A stretch of DNA of 51,120 nucleotides. Source: Acidobacteriota bacterium (lineage in GTDB: Bacteria; Acidobacteriota; JAAYUB01). Both the position numbers and the translations under genes were made by a program. Positions 7,263 to 18,112 of the stretch are shown here, piece by piece. Each line of letters begins with the position of its first letter. Position 1 is the first letter of the stretch. Location: NCBI GenBank assembly GCA_012517875.1, contig JAAYUB010000092.1, positions 1 through 51,120 of the forward strand. The letters run 5' to 3'. The notes below the pieces were generated by a model. The model ran no database searches and was not told the DNA's origin. It saw only the letters and a list, made by a program, of their open reading frames with translations.

Positions 7263-9686
7263 TTGAAGACGATTCGCATTCAGGAGTCCGGACACCGCCG
7301 CCCGGGCGGCCGGAGACGCGCCGCGCGCCACGCGGCCATTCTGCTGGCGCTGGCGCTGGCGGTTGCGGCCGGGGCCGCACCCGCCCGCCGGACCTGCGTC
7401 GTCGCGTCGCGCGACTTCGTCAAGCCCCTCACCTTCACCGGTGAGCTGGAGACAAGCCAGGCCATCACCGTCCATGCCCCGGCCAGCCGGATCTGGGGGA
7501 TGACCATCTCCTTCATCGTCCCCGACGGCGCGTCCGTCCGCCGGGGCGACGTGCTCGTCCGGTTCGACACGTCGAGCCTGGAGCTGGACCGGCTGGACCT
7601 GGAAAAGAAGCGCGAGGAGGCGCGGGTCCAGGTGGCCCAGAAAGAGGCGGACCTGGAAAGCCGCCGCCAGGACCTGCTGCTGGAACAGGCCGCGGCGGTG
7701 AAGAACGTCAAGGTGGCCGAGCTCTATGCCCGCCTCGATTCCGACCTGCTGCCCCGGGCTGACTACGAGACCTACCAGTACAACCTCGAGAAGGCCCGGC
7801 TGGCACTGGCCAAAGTGGAGGAACGGCTGGGCAACCTGGCCCGGACGTCCGCCGCGGAACTCGCGGTGGTCAGGCTGCAGTTCGACCAGGCGGACATCGA
7901 ACTGCGCAAGATCCAGGCCGAAATCGACGCTATGACCATCACCGCCCCCGTCGACGGACTGGTGCAGGTGGCGGACAACTGGGAGAGCAGCCGCAAGTAC
8001 CAAGTGGGCGACAAGATCTTCGAAGGCTCCGCGGCCCTGCAATTGCCCGACCTCGACACGCTCCAGGTGGATGCCCGCGTGTACGACACCGACCTCCTCC
8101 AACTGGCCCTCGGCCTGCCCGCTGAGATCGTGCTCGACGCCATCCCGGACCGGACCTTCCGCGGCCGGGTGGCCCAGCTCAGCGACGCGGCCAGCACCCG
8201 GAACTTCCGGTCCCAACTGCGGTCGTTCCGGATGAAGATCGCCCTGGAACGGCCCGACCCGGCCGTGATGAAACCGGGCATGACCGCCCGAATCCGGGTG
8301 CCCGTGACCCGGGCCGGGGCGCTGGTGGTGCCGCGCGCAGCCGTCCACATCGACAGCCGCGGCGAGGCGTTTCTCCGGCGACCGGGCGATCCGCCGCGCC
8401 GTGTCCCCATCGAGGTGCTGGACGCCAACGCCACCGAAGCGGCCGTCCGGGGCGACATCCGCGCCGGAGAGGAGGTGCTGCCGGCGGCCGACGCCGCCGG
8501 CGCGTCGGCCGACGCCGCCGTCGAGTGGCTGAGCGTGAAGCGGGATGACTTCGCCTTCACCGTCGCCGGCTCGGGCCAGGTCGTCGCGGAGAAGGCCGTG
8601 GACATCGGTCCGCCCGCCCTGCCCCGCGTGCGGCGCTTCAAGATCATCCGGCTGGCTGAGGAGGGCATCCAGGTCCGGCCGGGCGATTTCCTCGTCCAGT
8701 TCGATCCGTCGGAGATCTTCCGCTACCTGCGCGACGAGACCGCCGAGCTGGACAAGGCCCGGCAGGAGATCCTGCGCACCGGCTCCACCCGCGAGTCCGC
8801 GGTCAAGGACCTGGAGCTGGAACTGGAAGAGGCCAAGACCCAGGAGGTGCGCGCCCAGAGCAAGCTCCTCGACGTGCGCGAATTCGAGTCCTCCATCAAG
8901 GTCCAGGAGGCCGAGTACGAGCTGGAACTGGCCAAGGCCCGCACCGCCATGCTGGGCAAGAAGCTGGCGGCGGTGCAGGAGAACGCCCGGCTGGAGCTGG
9001 GCCTCCTGCAGGACAAGCAGCGCTTCCACCAGGAGCGCGTCCAGAGTTACCAGGCCGCCCTGGCCGCCCTGGAGGTCACCGCCCCCATCGGCGGCGTGGT
9101 CATCCACAAGACCGACTGGAACAATGAGAAAAAGCAGGTGGGCAGCGACGTGTTCATGATGGACACGATCATCTCGCTGCCCGACCTCTCCACCCTGGTG
9201 GTCCGCGGGCAGGTCGCCGAAGTGGACTCCAACAAGATCCGCATCGGCCTGCCGGTGGCGGTCTCCTTTGACGGCATCCCGGAGAAGGTGTTCCGCGGTC
9301 GGATCACGCAGATCGCCGACTCGTTGACCGCCGGCCCCCCGGATCGGCCCATCAAGTCCCTCGGTTTCACGGTCAAGCTGGAGACGGTCGATCCCCAGCG
9401 GATGCGCCCCGGCATGGCCGCCCGCCTCGAGGTGGAGATCGACCACTTCCAGAACGTGCTCGCGGTGCCGCTGGCCGCCATCGAAACCGCCGGCGGCCGT
9501 TCCTACCTGTGGGTGGAGCGCAACGGCCGGCCCCAGCGGCGCGAGGTGACGGTGGGCCGGAACAACGGGCTCATGGCCATCGTCTCCCGCGGCCTCCAGG
9601 CGGGCGAGCGGGTGGCCAGCCGGCCCGTGGAATCGTCCGCCGCGGCCGCCAACGGCGGCCGCGCGGAGGGGAGGGTCGCCCATTGA
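7263..9686 (+). CDS. Fused tandem membrane-fusion (HlyD/MacA-type) protein
   Basis: Periplasmic adaptor of 807 residues made of two adaptor units in one chain. A signal sequence lies at ~20-42. Each half shows a lipoyl half-motif (SVRRGDVLVRFD in the first, QVRPGDFLVQFD in the second), a long coiled coil, the second lipoyl half (ITAP-DG, VTAP-GG) and a beta-barrel ending in PGM. The usual adaptor is about half this length, so this is a duplication-fusion. TTG 7263 is chosen because a GGGGAGG site sits 12 bases upstream and the signal peptide follows directly. In-frame starts from 7173 add an unlikely N-terminus. A possible but loosely spaced promoter (TTGAAA 7197, TACTAC 7222) lies in front. 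The gene overlaps the next one as TTGA. Confidence 0.85.
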   Translation: MKTIRIQESGHRRPGGRRRAARHAAILLALALAVAAGAAPARRTCVVASRDFVKPLTFTGELETSQAITVHAPASRIWGMTISFIVPDGASVRRGDVLVRFDTSSLELDRLDLEKKREEARVQVAQKEADLESRRQDLLLEQAAAVKNVKVAELYARLDSDLLPRADYETYQYNLEKARLALAKVEERLGNLARTSAAELAVVRLQFDQADIELRKIQAEIDAMTITAPVDGLVQVADNWESSRKYQVGDKIFEGSAALQLPDLDTLQVDARVYDTDLLQLALGLPAEIVLDAIPDRTFRGRVAQLSDAASTRNFRSQLRSFRMKIALERPDPAVMKPGMTARIRVPVTRAGALVVPRAAVHIDSRGEAFLRRPGDPPRRVPIEVLDANATEAAVRGDIRAGEEVLPAADAAGASADAAVEWLSVKRDDFAFTVAGSGQVVAEKAVDIGPPALPRVRRFKIIRLAEEGIQVRPGDFLVQFDPSEIFRYLRDETAELDKARQEILRTGSTRESAVKDLELELEEAKTQEVRAQSKLLDVREFESSIKVQEAEYELELAKARTAMLGKKLAAVQENARLELGLLQDKQRFHQERVQSYQAALAALEVTAPIGGVVIHKTDWNNEKKQVGSDVFMMDTIISLPDLSTLVVRGQVAEVDSNKIRIGLPVAVSFDGIPEKVFRGRITQIADSLTAGPPDRPIKSLGFTVKLETVDPQRMRPGMAARLEVEIDHFQNVLAVPLAAIETAGGRSYLWVERNGRPQRREVTVGRNNGLMAIVSRGLQAGERVASRPVESSAAAANGGRAEGRVAH

Positions 9687-11008
9687 CCAAGAAGCTGCTC
9701 ATCACCGCCGCTGTGCTGGCCGCCCTGGCGGCCGCCGGCTACTTGTTCGGCGGACCGGTCAGCCGCCGGATCTCCGCGTGGCTGCATCCGGCGGACGACG
9801 ACCCGGTGCCCACCCTGAGTCTCCAGCCACGCGAATACCGCGTCGTGGTGCCAGCCCAGGGGACGCTCACGGGACTGGATACCGTCCCCATCAACACTCC
9901 CAGCCCCCGCAGCCGTTCCCGCTGGTCTCTCAAGATCGCCTGGCTCGTCCCCGAGGGAACCCTGCTCCCCGCCGGCGGCACCCTGGTGCGCTTTGACCGG
10001 AGCGAGGCGGCCCTGGCACTGGAGCAGAACCGGAACACCGTCGCCGGCTACGACCACCGCCTCGACAAGAACAGCCAGGACGCCCGCACCGACACCCGGC
10101 TGGTGGAACTGGACCAAACCGGCGCCGACCAGGAGTACGCGTTTGCTCAGCGGCAGATCCGCAAGGACGAGGACATCTTTTCGCGCTGGGAGATCCAGGA
10201 GTCCATCATGAACGCCGCCCTGGCCCAGTACCGCAAGGGCGTGCTCGCCCGCAAGGGGGAGCTGCGCGGCACGCTGAACCAGGCCGACCAAAAAATTCTG
10301 GGGATTGAGCGCGACCGGGCACAGGCCGAGGTCCAGTCCGCTGAAGAGATTCTCTCGTCGCTGGAAATCCGGGCCCCGGTGCCCGGCGTGGTCATCTACC
10401 GCGAGAGCTGGTTCCACCGTCTGGAAGTGGGCGGCGAGGTCTGGCCGGGACAACCGCTCATAGACATCGCCAGCCTCAGTTCGTTCAAGGGCAAGATCCA
10501 GGTGGCCGAGGCCAGCATCGCCGGCGTCAAGGAGGGCGCGCCGGTCGGCGTCCGGATCGCCTCGCTGCCCGACCAGGCCTTCACCGGCCGGGTGGTCAAG
10601 GTGGCCCGGGTGGCCGAGCAGATCGTCGACGAGGATCCCCGCAAGTACTTCGAGTGCGAGATCGCCCTCGACGTGCCGGCCGACGTGCTCCCCCGCCTCA
10701 AGCCCGGCCTGCGCCTGACGGCGGAGATCGAGACGGCCCGCCAGGCAGGCGCTTTCGTGGTGCCCAAGTGCGCAGTGATCAAAAAGGACAACCGCTTTCT
10801 CGTGTATGTCCGCGATGCGCGCAACGGCTACCGCGAGCGCCTCGTGACCATCGTCGACAGCGACCACGGCTTCTTCGTCCTCGACGGCGTCCGGGACGGC
10901 GACGTGATCGCCCTGCGCCATCCGTACGAAAAGCAACAGCTCCACCTGCCGGACTTCAACGCCGCCACCACCATGACCACCGGGCGGCGCTTCATCGTCA
11001 TCGGCTAG
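9683..11008 (+). CDS. Membrane-fusion (efflux adaptor) protein
   Basis: 441-residue adaptor of the MacA/HlyD class. An N-terminal membrane anchor (~5-22) is followed by a lipoyl half-motif near residue 90, a helical hairpin (~110-225), the second lipoyl half (IRAPVPGVVIY) and a beta-barrel/membrane-proximal domain. It would link an inner-membrane permease to an outer-membrane channel. The TTG start overlaps the stop of the preceding double adaptor (TTGA), and GGAGGGGAGGG is placed correctly upstream. With the fused protein before it, the operon encodes three adaptor units. The transported substrate is not evident. Confidence 0.88.
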   Translation: MTKKLLITAAVLAALAAAGYLFGGPVSRRISAWLHPADDDPVPTLSLQPREYRVVVPAQGTLTGLDTVPINTPSPRSRSRWSLKIAWLVPEGTLLPAGGTLVRFDRSEAALALEQNRNTVAGYDHRLDKNSQDARTDTRLVELDQTGADQEYAFAQRQIRKDEDIFSRWEIQESIMNAALAQYRKGVLARKGELRGTLNQADQKILGIERDRAQAEVQSAEEILSSLEIRAPVPGVVIYRESWFHRLEVGGEVWPGQPLIDIASLSSFKGKIQVAEASIAGVKEGAPVGVRIASLPDQAFTGRVVKVARVAEQIVDEDPRKYFECEIALDVPADVLPRLKPGLRLTAEIETARQAGAFVVPKCAVIKKDNRFLVYVRDARNGYRERLVTIVDSDHGFFVLDGVRDGDVIALRHPYEKQQLHLPDFNAATTMTTGRRFIVIG

Positions 11009-11034
11009 GCGGCAGCCCGCAGGGAGTCAACCGA

Positions 11035-12270
11035 ATGCTCATCAGCGAATCGTTTAAAGTCGCCTTCGAGAACCTGTTCCGGCACAAGCTGCGCACCACG
11101 CTCACCATGCTGGGGATCATCTTCGGCGTGGCGGCCGTGCTCTCCATGCTGGCCATCGGCGCCGGCGCCGAGCAGGAGTCGTTGACCCTGATCCGCAACA
11201 TGGGCCTGCGCAACATCATGGTCAAGGCCAAGGAGTTCGCCCCCAACGAGCAGAAGATCATCCGCCAGGATTCGCCCGGCCTGAGCCGCCGCGACGTGGC
11301 GGCGCTCCGCCAGGCCCTGCCCGACGGCTCGCTTGCGGTGGGCAAGAAAGTTGTGAAGACCTACCAGATCTTCTCGCGCCTCGGCAAGAGCGACTCCCGC
11401 GTGCTGGCGGTGAACGCCCTCTACCCCCAGGCGATGGGCCTGCAGCTCCTGGCCGGCACCTTCTTCCTCCCGGTGGACGAGGCCAAGGCCAACCCGGTCT
11501 GCGTGCTGGGAACCACCGCGCGGCGCAAGCTGTTCGGCGTCAACGATCCCGTCGGCGAACCGGTCAAGATCAACGAGGAGTGGTTCACCGTGGTCGGTGT
11601 GCTGGCGGACCAGTACCTGCAGAAGGACGAGTTCGAGGGGGTGAAGCTGGAGAACCCCAGCAACGACATCTACGTCCCGCTGGCCGCCTACACGGCCAAG
11701 TTCGAACCCGATCCCGTGGCCAACGAACTCGACGAGATCGTCATCCAGATCCCCGAGGGGGCCGACCTGGCCGTCCAGGCGGCGCTGGTCTCCTCGATGG
11801 TGGGCAGCATGCACCGGCAGATCGACGACTTCAATCTCGTGGTGCCGGAGAAGCTCCTGGCCCAGAACCGCCAGACGCAGCAGATCTTCAACGTGGTGAT
11901 GGGCGCCATCGCCTCCATCTCGCTGCTCGTGGGCGGCATCGGCATCATGAACATCATGCTTGCCTCGGTGCTGGAGCGCACCAACGAGATCGGGCTGCGC
12001 CGGGCGCTGGGCGCGCGCCGCCGCGACATCAGCCGCCAGTTCGTCCTCGAGTCTGTGGGCCTGAGCGCCGGAGGGTCGCTGTTGGGCATCGCGCTGGGGT
12101 TCGGCATCGCGCAAATCGTGTCGGTTTACTCCGGCTGGGCCACCGTGGTCACGGTGTGGTCCGTCCTGCTGGGTGTGGGCGTCTCGTGCACCGTCGGGCT
12201 GGTGTTCGGAATCTATCCGGCCCAGCGGGCGGCCCGGATCTCCCCCATCGAGGCTCTGCGCCACGAATAG
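11035..12270 (+). CDS. MacB/FtsX-type ABC permease
   Basis: 411 residues with the MacB-like layout: one N-terminal membrane helix (~18-42), a large periplasmic MacB_PCD domain (~45-280) and three C-terminal helices (~285-400). The conserved sequence ERTNEIGLRRALGA is present, as is the C-terminal PxEALR motif. Such permeases extrude peptides, lipids or drugs, or transmit ATPase-driven force to the periplasm, together with an adaptor such as the two upstream genes. The ATP-binding subunit normally next to it, or fused to it, is absent here and must be encoded elsewhere. The start follows an AGGGAG site by 8 bases. Confidence 0.9.
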   Translation: MLISESFKVAFENLFRHKLRTTLTMLGIIFGVAAVLSMLAIGAGAEQESLTLIRNMGLRNIMVKAKEFAPNEQKIIRQDSPGLSRRDVAALRQALPDGSLAVGKKVVKTYQIFSRLGKSDSRVLAVNALYPQAMGLQLLAGTFFLPVDEAKANPVCVLGTTARRKLFGVNDPVGEPVKINEEWFTVVGVLADQYLQKDEFEGVKLENPSNDIYVPLAAYTAKFEPDPVANELDEIVIQIPEGADLAVQAALVSSMVGSMHRQIDDFNLVVPEKLLAQNRQTQQIFNVVMGAIASISLLVGGIGIMNIMLASVLERTNEIGLRRALGARRRDISRQFVLESVGLSAGGSLLGIALGFGIAQIVSVYSGWATVVTVWSVLLGVGVSCTVGLVFGIYPAQRAARISPIEALRHE

Positions 12271-12358
12271 TAAACAGTGAGTAGTGAACAGTTAACGGTG
12301 AGAACGGAAGGCATCATCGGCCCCCGCCTATCTCACCGTTCACCGATTACTGTTTACT
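12269..12358. terminator. Bipartite inverted repeat between convergent genes
   Basis: AGTAAACAGT (12269-12278) pairs with ACTGTTTACT (12349-12358), and AACGGTGAGA (12294-12303) pairs with TCTCACCGTT (12331-12340). The structure includes the stop codons of both the permease gene and hemL. It probably acts as a bidirectional terminator. The AT-rich CAGTGA/GTGAACAG wording differs from the surroundings and looks like an inserted repeat element. Confidence 0.65.
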
Positions 12359-13658
12359 TTTCGAAGGCGACTTTCAGGGCCTCGTAGTTGGCCCTCAGGA
12401 ACAGCTCCAGATCGGCTTCGGTGTGCACCGCTGAAACAAAGCACGCCTCGAATTGAGACGGCGCCAGATAGATCCCCCGTCGGAGCATCTCCCAGAAGTA
12501 GCGGCCATATCGCTGCGTGTCCGACCGGGCTGCCGAGGCAAAGTCCCGCACCGCGCCGTCGGTGAAGAACAGCGTGGCCATGGAGCCCGCCGTGTTCAGG
12601 GTCAGGCGGAGGTTCAGCCGCTCCAGGTCGCGGCGGATCCCGTCGGCCAGGTGGTCGCCCAGCCGCGCCAGCCGCGCGTACAGGCCCTCGTCCCGTTCCA
12701 TCTGCTCCAGCGCCTCCAGAGTGGCCAGGCCGGCGGTCACCGCCAGCGGATTGCCGGAGAGCGTTCCCGCCTGATAAACGGGGCCCTCGGGGGCGACGTG
12801 GGCCATGACGTCCGACCGGCCGCCGTAGGCGCCCACCGGCAGGCCGCCGCCAATGATCTTGCCGAGCGTGGTCAAGTCCGGCGTCACGCCGTAGTGGGCC
12901 TGCGCGCCGCCCAGCCCCAGCCGGAAGCCGGTGATCACCTCGTCGAACACCAGCAGGATGCCGTGCGCGGCGGTGATCTCGCGCAGGAAGGGGAGGAAGC
13001 CGTCCGCCGGAGGCACCACGCCCATGTTCGCCGCCACCGGCTCCACGATGACGCACGCCAGGTCCGCCGCCTCGCGCCGGACCATGTCGGCCACCGCCGC
13101 CGCGTCGTTGTACGGAACGGTCAGGGTGAGCCCCGACACCTCCGCGGGAATCCCCGGGCAGCCCGGGATGCCCAGCGTGGCGACGCCGGAGCCCGCCTTC
13201 ACCAGGAAGGCGTCGGCGTGACCGTGGTAGCAACCCTCGAACTTGAGGATCTTACGGCGGCCGGTGAATCCGCGCGCCAGCCGGATGGCGCTCATGGTGG
13301 CCTCGGTGCCCGAACTCACGAGCCGGATCTTTTCCACCGACGGCACCAGCCGACAGATGGCCTGGGCCAGCGCCAGCTCCACCGCCACCGGCGCACCGAA
13401 CGAGGTGCCCTTGCCGAGCGCCTCCTCCAGCCGCCGGATCACCGGCGGGTACGCGTGTCCGAGGATCAGCGGTCCCCACGACGCCACGAAGTCGAGATAC
13501 TCGTTGCCGTCGACGTCCCAGAGCCGGGCCCCGGCGCCCCGCTCGATGAAGGGCGGAGTCCCGCCCACCGATCCGAAGGCGCGCACCGGCGAATTAACCC
13601 CGCCGGGGATGCACCGGAGGGCTTCGGCGAAGAGGGCGCGGCTGCGTGTCTGGTCCAT
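12354..13658 (-). CDS. hemL: Glutamate-1-semialdehyde 2,1-aminomutase
   Basis: Class-III aminotransferase of 434 residues that converts glutamate-1-semialdehyde into 5-aminolevulinate in the C5 haem pathway. The PLP lysine is Lys267 in TTLGKIIGGG. The family signature FDEVITGFR is at 238-246 and the N-terminal NSPVRAF at 22-28. Length is normal for the family. It is the last gene of the hemD-hemB-hemL operon, 10 bases after hemB. hemA, which would make its substrate, is not in the window. The stop codon lies inside the inverted repeat shared with the convergent permease gene. Confidence 0.97.
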   Translation of the reverse strand: MDQTRSRALFAEALRCIPGGVNSPVRAFGSVGGTPPFIERGAGARLWDVDGNEYLDFVASWGPLILGHAYPPVIRRLEEALGKGTSFGAPVAVELALAQAICRLVPSVEKIRLVSSGTEATMSAIRLARGFTGRRKILKFEGCYHGHADAFLVKAGSGVATLGIPGCPGIPAEVSGLTLTVPYNDAAAVADMVRREAADLACVIVEPVAANMGVVPPADGFLPFLREITAAHGILLVFDEVITGFRLGLGGAQAHYGVTPDLTTLGKIIGGGLPVGAYGGRSDVMAHVAPEGPVYQAGTLSGNPLAVTAGLATLEALEQMERDEGLYARLARLGDHLADGIRRDLERLNLRLTLNTAGSMATLFFTDGAVRDFASAARSDTQRYGRYFWEMLRRGIYLAPSQFEACFVSAVHTEADLELFLRANYEALKVAFEK

Positions 13659-13668
13659 GACCGCCTCC

Positions 13669-14646
13669 TCAGCGGATCAGTCCGCGGGAAACCAGATCCT
13701 TGGCGAAGTAGGTCAGGATCAGGTCGGCGCCGGCGCGCTTGATGGCGGTGAGCACTTCCAGCGCGATCCGATCGTGGTCCAGCCAGCCTTGGTGGGCGGC
13801 CGCCTTGATCATGGAGTACTCGCCGCTCACGTTGTAGGCGGCCAGGGGCAAGTCAAACTCGTCGCGTACGGCCCGGATGACGTCCAGATAGGCCAGGGCG
13901 GGCTTCACCATGACGATATCGGCGCCCTCGGCGACGTCTTCGGCCACCTCGCGCACCGCCTCGCGGCCGTTGGGCGGATCCATCTGATAGGAGCGCCGGT
14001 CGCCGAACTGGGGCGCCGACTCGGCCGCCTCGCGGAACGGCCCGTAGAAGCCCGAGGCGAACTTGGCCGAGTAGGCCATGATCGGGAGATGGGTGAAGCC
14101 GTTGGCGTCCAGGGTGCGACGGATGACCAGCACCCGGCCGTCCATCATGTCGGACGGGGCCACCATGTCGGCGCCCGCCCGGGCGTGGGCCAGCGCCTGG
14201 TGGGCCAGGTTCTCGACGGTGGGGTCGTTGGCCACGTCGCCGTCACGGATCACGCCGCAGTGGCCGTGGGACGTGTACTCGCAAAAGCAGACGTCGGTGA
14301 TCACCGCCAGTTCCGGCGCCTGCGCCTTCACCGCGGCGATCGCCCGCGGGATAATGCCGTCGGCGGCCCACGCGGAGGAACCGGTCTCGTCCTTCTTCTC
14401 CGGGATGCCGAACAGGATCACCGCCGGAATACCCAAGTCGCGGACGACGCGGCACTCCTCGGCCAGCACGTCCACCGACATCTGGAACACGCCCGGCATG
14501 GAGGTGATCTCCTTTTTCACGCCGCGGCCCGGCACCGCGAACAGCGGATAGATCAGGTCCTCCTTGAGCACGACGGTCTCCCGTACCATGCGTCGCAGCG
14601 TGTCGGTGCGCCGCAGGCGGCGGAATCGGAAAAATTCATAACTCAT
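13669..14646 (-). CDS. hemB: Porphobilinogen synthase (ALA dehydratase)
   Basis: 325-residue enzyme that condenses two 5-aminolevulinate molecules into porphobilinogen. Both Schiff-base lysines are visible, in [16 protein letters not shown] and [12 protein letters not shown]. The cysteines of [14 protein letters not shown] mark the zinc-dependent type. The ATG at 14646 gives the family N-terminus ([11 protein letters not shown]); the frame is open further upstream, but that part is hemD in another frame. The start overlaps the hemD stop as ATGA, so the two are translationally coupled. Confidence 0.97.
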   Translation of the reverse strand: MSYEFFRFRRLRRTDTLRRMVRETVVLKEDLIYPLFAVPGRGVKKEITSMPGVFQMSVDVLAEECRVVRDLGIPAVILFGIPEKKDETGSSAWAADGIIPRAIAAVKAQAPELAVITDVCFCEYTSHGHCGVIRDGDVANDPTVENLAHQALAHARAGADMVAPSDMMDGRVLVIRRTLDANGFTHLPIMAYSAKFASGFYGPFREAAESAPQFGDRRSYQMDPPNGREAVREVAEDVAEGADIVMVKPALAYLDVIRAVRDEFDLPLAAYNVSGEYSMIKAAAHQGWLDHDRIALEVLTAIKRAGADLILTYFAKDLVSRGLIR

Positions 14647-15476
14647 GGATGGTTGCCTCCGGAAAGATGGGCGCGGCTGGACGTCTTGCCAGCGCGGTTC
14701 GATGCAAAATAGCGCTCCAGGGATCGCAGCAGTCCGGCCGAGGTGTGCGGCTCGGCCACAACCAGCGCCACCGGCGCCAGCTTCGCCAGCGCGGCGGCGG
14801 TGACCGGTCCGATGGCCGCGGCCAGGACGCCGGGGTGGCGATGAAAATAATCGGCCCCCGCCACGACGGTAAATCCCTCGACGGCGCTGGGCGCGGCGAA
14901 CAGTATTGCGTCCGCCGATTCGAGGCGGCTTCGGATGTCGGGCCCCGGCTCGGCCGGCGTGTTGGCGTACGCCGTGACCGTCCGCACGGGCCACCCGCCG
15001 GCGGCCAGCCGCTCGGCCAGCTCCTCACGCGCCCGGGACGAGCGCGGGATGAGCGCCTCGCCGGCCGGCCGGGGATAGCGCGCCAGCAGCACCCGGGCCA
15101 GCTCGGCGCCGGTGTGCCGGCGAGGCACGGCCGCGACGGCGATGCCGCGCGCCGCCAGCTCCGCCGCCGTCGCATCACCCACCGCCGCCACCCGCTTGCC
15201 GTGCCAGGCGTCCCCGCCCAGGTCGCGCGCGGCCATGCGGTCCAGCAGGTGCGTCACCGCGCTGGCCGACGGGAACACCACCCACTCGATCCGGTCCCAC
15301 CGGGCCAGAGCTGCGTCCACCTCAGCCCAGGAGTCCGGCGGGCCGATGGCCACGACGGGACAGAGCACCGGCACCGCCCCCCGCGCCGCCAACTCGGTCT
15401 GCAGGGAGGCCGCCCGGGTTTCATCCCGAGTGATGACGATGGTCCGGCCCGCCAGGGGGCCACCGGCTGCAGACAT
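14643..15476 (-). CDS. hemD: Uroporphyrinogen-III synthase
   Basis: 277-residue HemD-family protein. It starts with the typical strand and loop, [12 protein letters not shown], and shows the two Rossmann-like halves (VVFPSASAV in the first; [13 protein letters not shown] and IGPVTAAAL in the second). It closes hydroxymethylbilane to uroporphyrinogen III. HemD sequences are poorly conserved, so the call rests on these motifs and on its place before hemB. The ATG at 15476 lies just after a hairpin leader and a good promoter. hemC is not in the window. Confidence 0.9.
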   Translation of the reverse strand: MSAAGGPLAGRTIVITRDETRAASLQTELAARGAVPVLCPVVAIGPPDSWAEVDAALARWDRIEWVVFPSASAVTHLLDRMAARDLGGDAWHGKRVAAVGDATAAELAARGIAVAAVPRRHTGAELARVLLARYPRPAGEALIPRSSRAREELAERLAAGGWPVRTVTAYANTPAEPGPDIRSRLESADAILFAAPSAVEGFTVVAGADYFHRHPGVLAAAIGPVTAAALAKLAPVALVVAEPHTSAGLLRSLERYFASNRAGKTSSRAHLSGGNHP

Positions 15477-15500
15477 ATCCGCTCCTGCCCGAAGCACGCG

Positions 15501-15521
15501 GCGGTGGCCCGGGGCCACCGC
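15501..15521 (-). promoter_or_regulatory. Hairpin in the hemD leader
   Basis: Perfect 9-bp stem, GCGGTGGCC / GGCCACCGC, with a 3-base loop. It falls between the predicted transcription start (~15524) and the hemD ATG, leaving about 25 bases to the start codon. It could protect the 5' end or tune translation; no riboswitch fold is recognised. Confidence 0.4.
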
Positions 15522-15530
15522 CGGCAACCG

Positions 15531-15559
15531 ATTGTAGCAGAAGATCGCCGGGGCGCCAA
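15531..15559 (-). promoter_or_regulatory. Promoter of the hemDBL operon
   Basis: On the minus strand TTGGCG (15554-15559), a 17-base spacer and TACAAT (15531-15536) are preceded by TGC, giving an extended -10 box TGCTACAAT. It is well placed 55 bases upstream of hemD. Confidence 0.6.
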
Positions 15560-15668
15560 TGCCGACCCGGCCTCGGCAGCTCATTTTTTGAATCAACCGC
15601 CCGCCTGTACTCGTCCAATAGGGCGGAATGGGAACGATTTCACGATTTCGTCGGGGCACGGCCAGCGA

Positions 15669-16784
<1,116 letters not shown>

Positions 16785-16820
16785 GCGGCCCCGCGGCACG
16801 CCCAATCGTTGACAAATCAA

Positions 16821-16849
16821 TTGCCTGGCCGGGGTCCCCGTGCTATGGT
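16821..16849 (+). promoter_or_regulatory. Probable promoter for lpxB
   Basis: TTGCCT (16821-16826), 17 bases, then TATGGT (16844-16849) preceded by TGC as an extended -10. A perfect TTGACA at 16809 has no matching -10 at the right distance. The promoter would give a leader of about 48 bases to GTG 16904. Confidence 0.45.
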
Positions 16850-16903
16850 AGGTCCGGCCGCGCCGCCGCAGCCGCCCGCCCGGACCGGCCAGGGGAGACC
16901 TGA

Positions 16904-18112
16904 GTGACCGGACAGTCCGCCGCATCCTCCGTGCTTATCGTCACCGGCGAAAACTCCGGCGAGCGCTACGCCGCCCAGGTTCTCGACGCTTTCGCCAACC
17001 TGCCGGCCGCCGCCAACGTACAATTCTTCGGCAGCGGCGGCGACGCCATGCGCCGCCGCGGCGCCGAACTGCTGGCCGATGTCGCCGACCTGGCGGCTAT
17101 CGGCCCGTGGAACGCCCTGAAGCTCACGGGGCACTACCTGCGGCTGTTCCGCGACAGCCTGCGGGAGGTCCGGCGCCGCGGGACGCGCGTCGCCCTGCTG
17201 GTGGATTTCCCCGACTTCAACCTGCGGCTGGCGCCCTGGCTGAAGCGACGCGGAGTCACCGTGCTGTACTACATCTCGCCCACCGTCTGGGCCTGGCGCG
17301 CCGGGCGCATCCGCACCATCCGCCGGAGCGTGGCGCGCATGCTCTGCATCTTCCCGTTCGAGGAGGACCTCTACCGCCGGCACCGCGTGCCGGTCCGTTA
17401 CGTGGGCCACCCCCTCACGGCCACTCTGAGCGAGATCGAGCCGCCGGCCGCGTTCGCCGCGCGGAACGGGCTGGGTGCAGACGACGTCCCCGTCGCCGTG
17501 CTGCCGGGCAGCCGGCGGGCGGAAATCGAGCACATCCTGCCGGTGGTCCTGCGGGCGCTGCCCGCCATCGCCGCCGCCGTGCCGGGCACCCGGTTCCTCA
17601 TCCCCACCCCGTCGGCCGCGATCCGCGAGTCGGTCCAACGCCACCTGACCGCGTGCTTTGCCGGCTCGCCGGCCGGCCTTGGCCCGGGCCGGATCGTGCT
17701 GGCCGAGAGCGGCGCCCTCAGCTGCCTGGCCAACGCCCGGATGGGCATCGTCAAGTCAGGCACATCTACGCTGCAGGCCGCCTTGGCGGGAACCCCGTTC
17801 GTCATGGTCTACCGCACCACTCCCGCCATGTGGCGGCTGGGCCGGTTGATCCTGCGCAACGCGCATTTCTCCATCGTCAACCTCATCGCCGGGCGCGAGG
17901 TGGTGCCGGAACTGATGCAGGACCGGCTCAACCCGGACAACCTGGCCCGGACGTTTCTCAACATTTATCACGATCCGGGCATCTATTCCCGGATGAAGGC
18001 GGAGCTGGCCGAAATCGCCGCCGGCTTCGGCACCCACGACGCCCCCACCGAGGTGGCCGCCGAGCTGCGGCGGGCCCTCGACGGCAACCCGGCAACCCAC
18101 GGAGGTACCTGA
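16904..18112 (+). CDS. lpxB: Lipid-A-disaccharide synthase
   Basis: 402-residue GT19 glycosyltransferase joining UDP-2,3-diacylglucosamine and lipid X into the lipid A disaccharide at the inner membrane. The N-terminal GENSGERY, the sequence YYISPTVWAWR and the donor loop VLPGSRRAEIEHILP followed by SGTSTLQAAL are family hallmarks. The GTG start follows AGGGGAGA. It shows the cell makes lipid A; the other lpx genes are outside the window. The stop overlaps the next ATG (TGATG), and GGAGGT for that gene is inside the lpxB end. Confidence 0.96.
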   Translation: MTGQSAASSVLIVTGENSGERYAAQVLDAFANLPAAANVQFFGSGGDAMRRRGAELLADVADLAAIGPWNALKLTGHYLRLFRDSLREVRRRGTRVALLVDFPDFNLRLAPWLKRRGVTVLYYISPTVWAWRAGRIRTIRRSVARMLCIFPFEEDLYRRHRVPVRYVGHPLTATLSEIEPPAAFAARNGLGADDVPVAVLPGSRRAEIEHILPVVLRALPAIAAAVPGTRFLIPTPSAAIRESVQRHLTACFAGSPAGLGPGRIVLAESGALSCLANARMGIVKSGTSTLQAALAGTPFVMVYRTTPAMWRLGRLILRNAHFSIVNLIAGREVVPELMQDRLNPDNLARTFLNIYHDPGIYSRMKAELAEIAAGFGTHDAPTEVAAELRRALDGNPATHGGT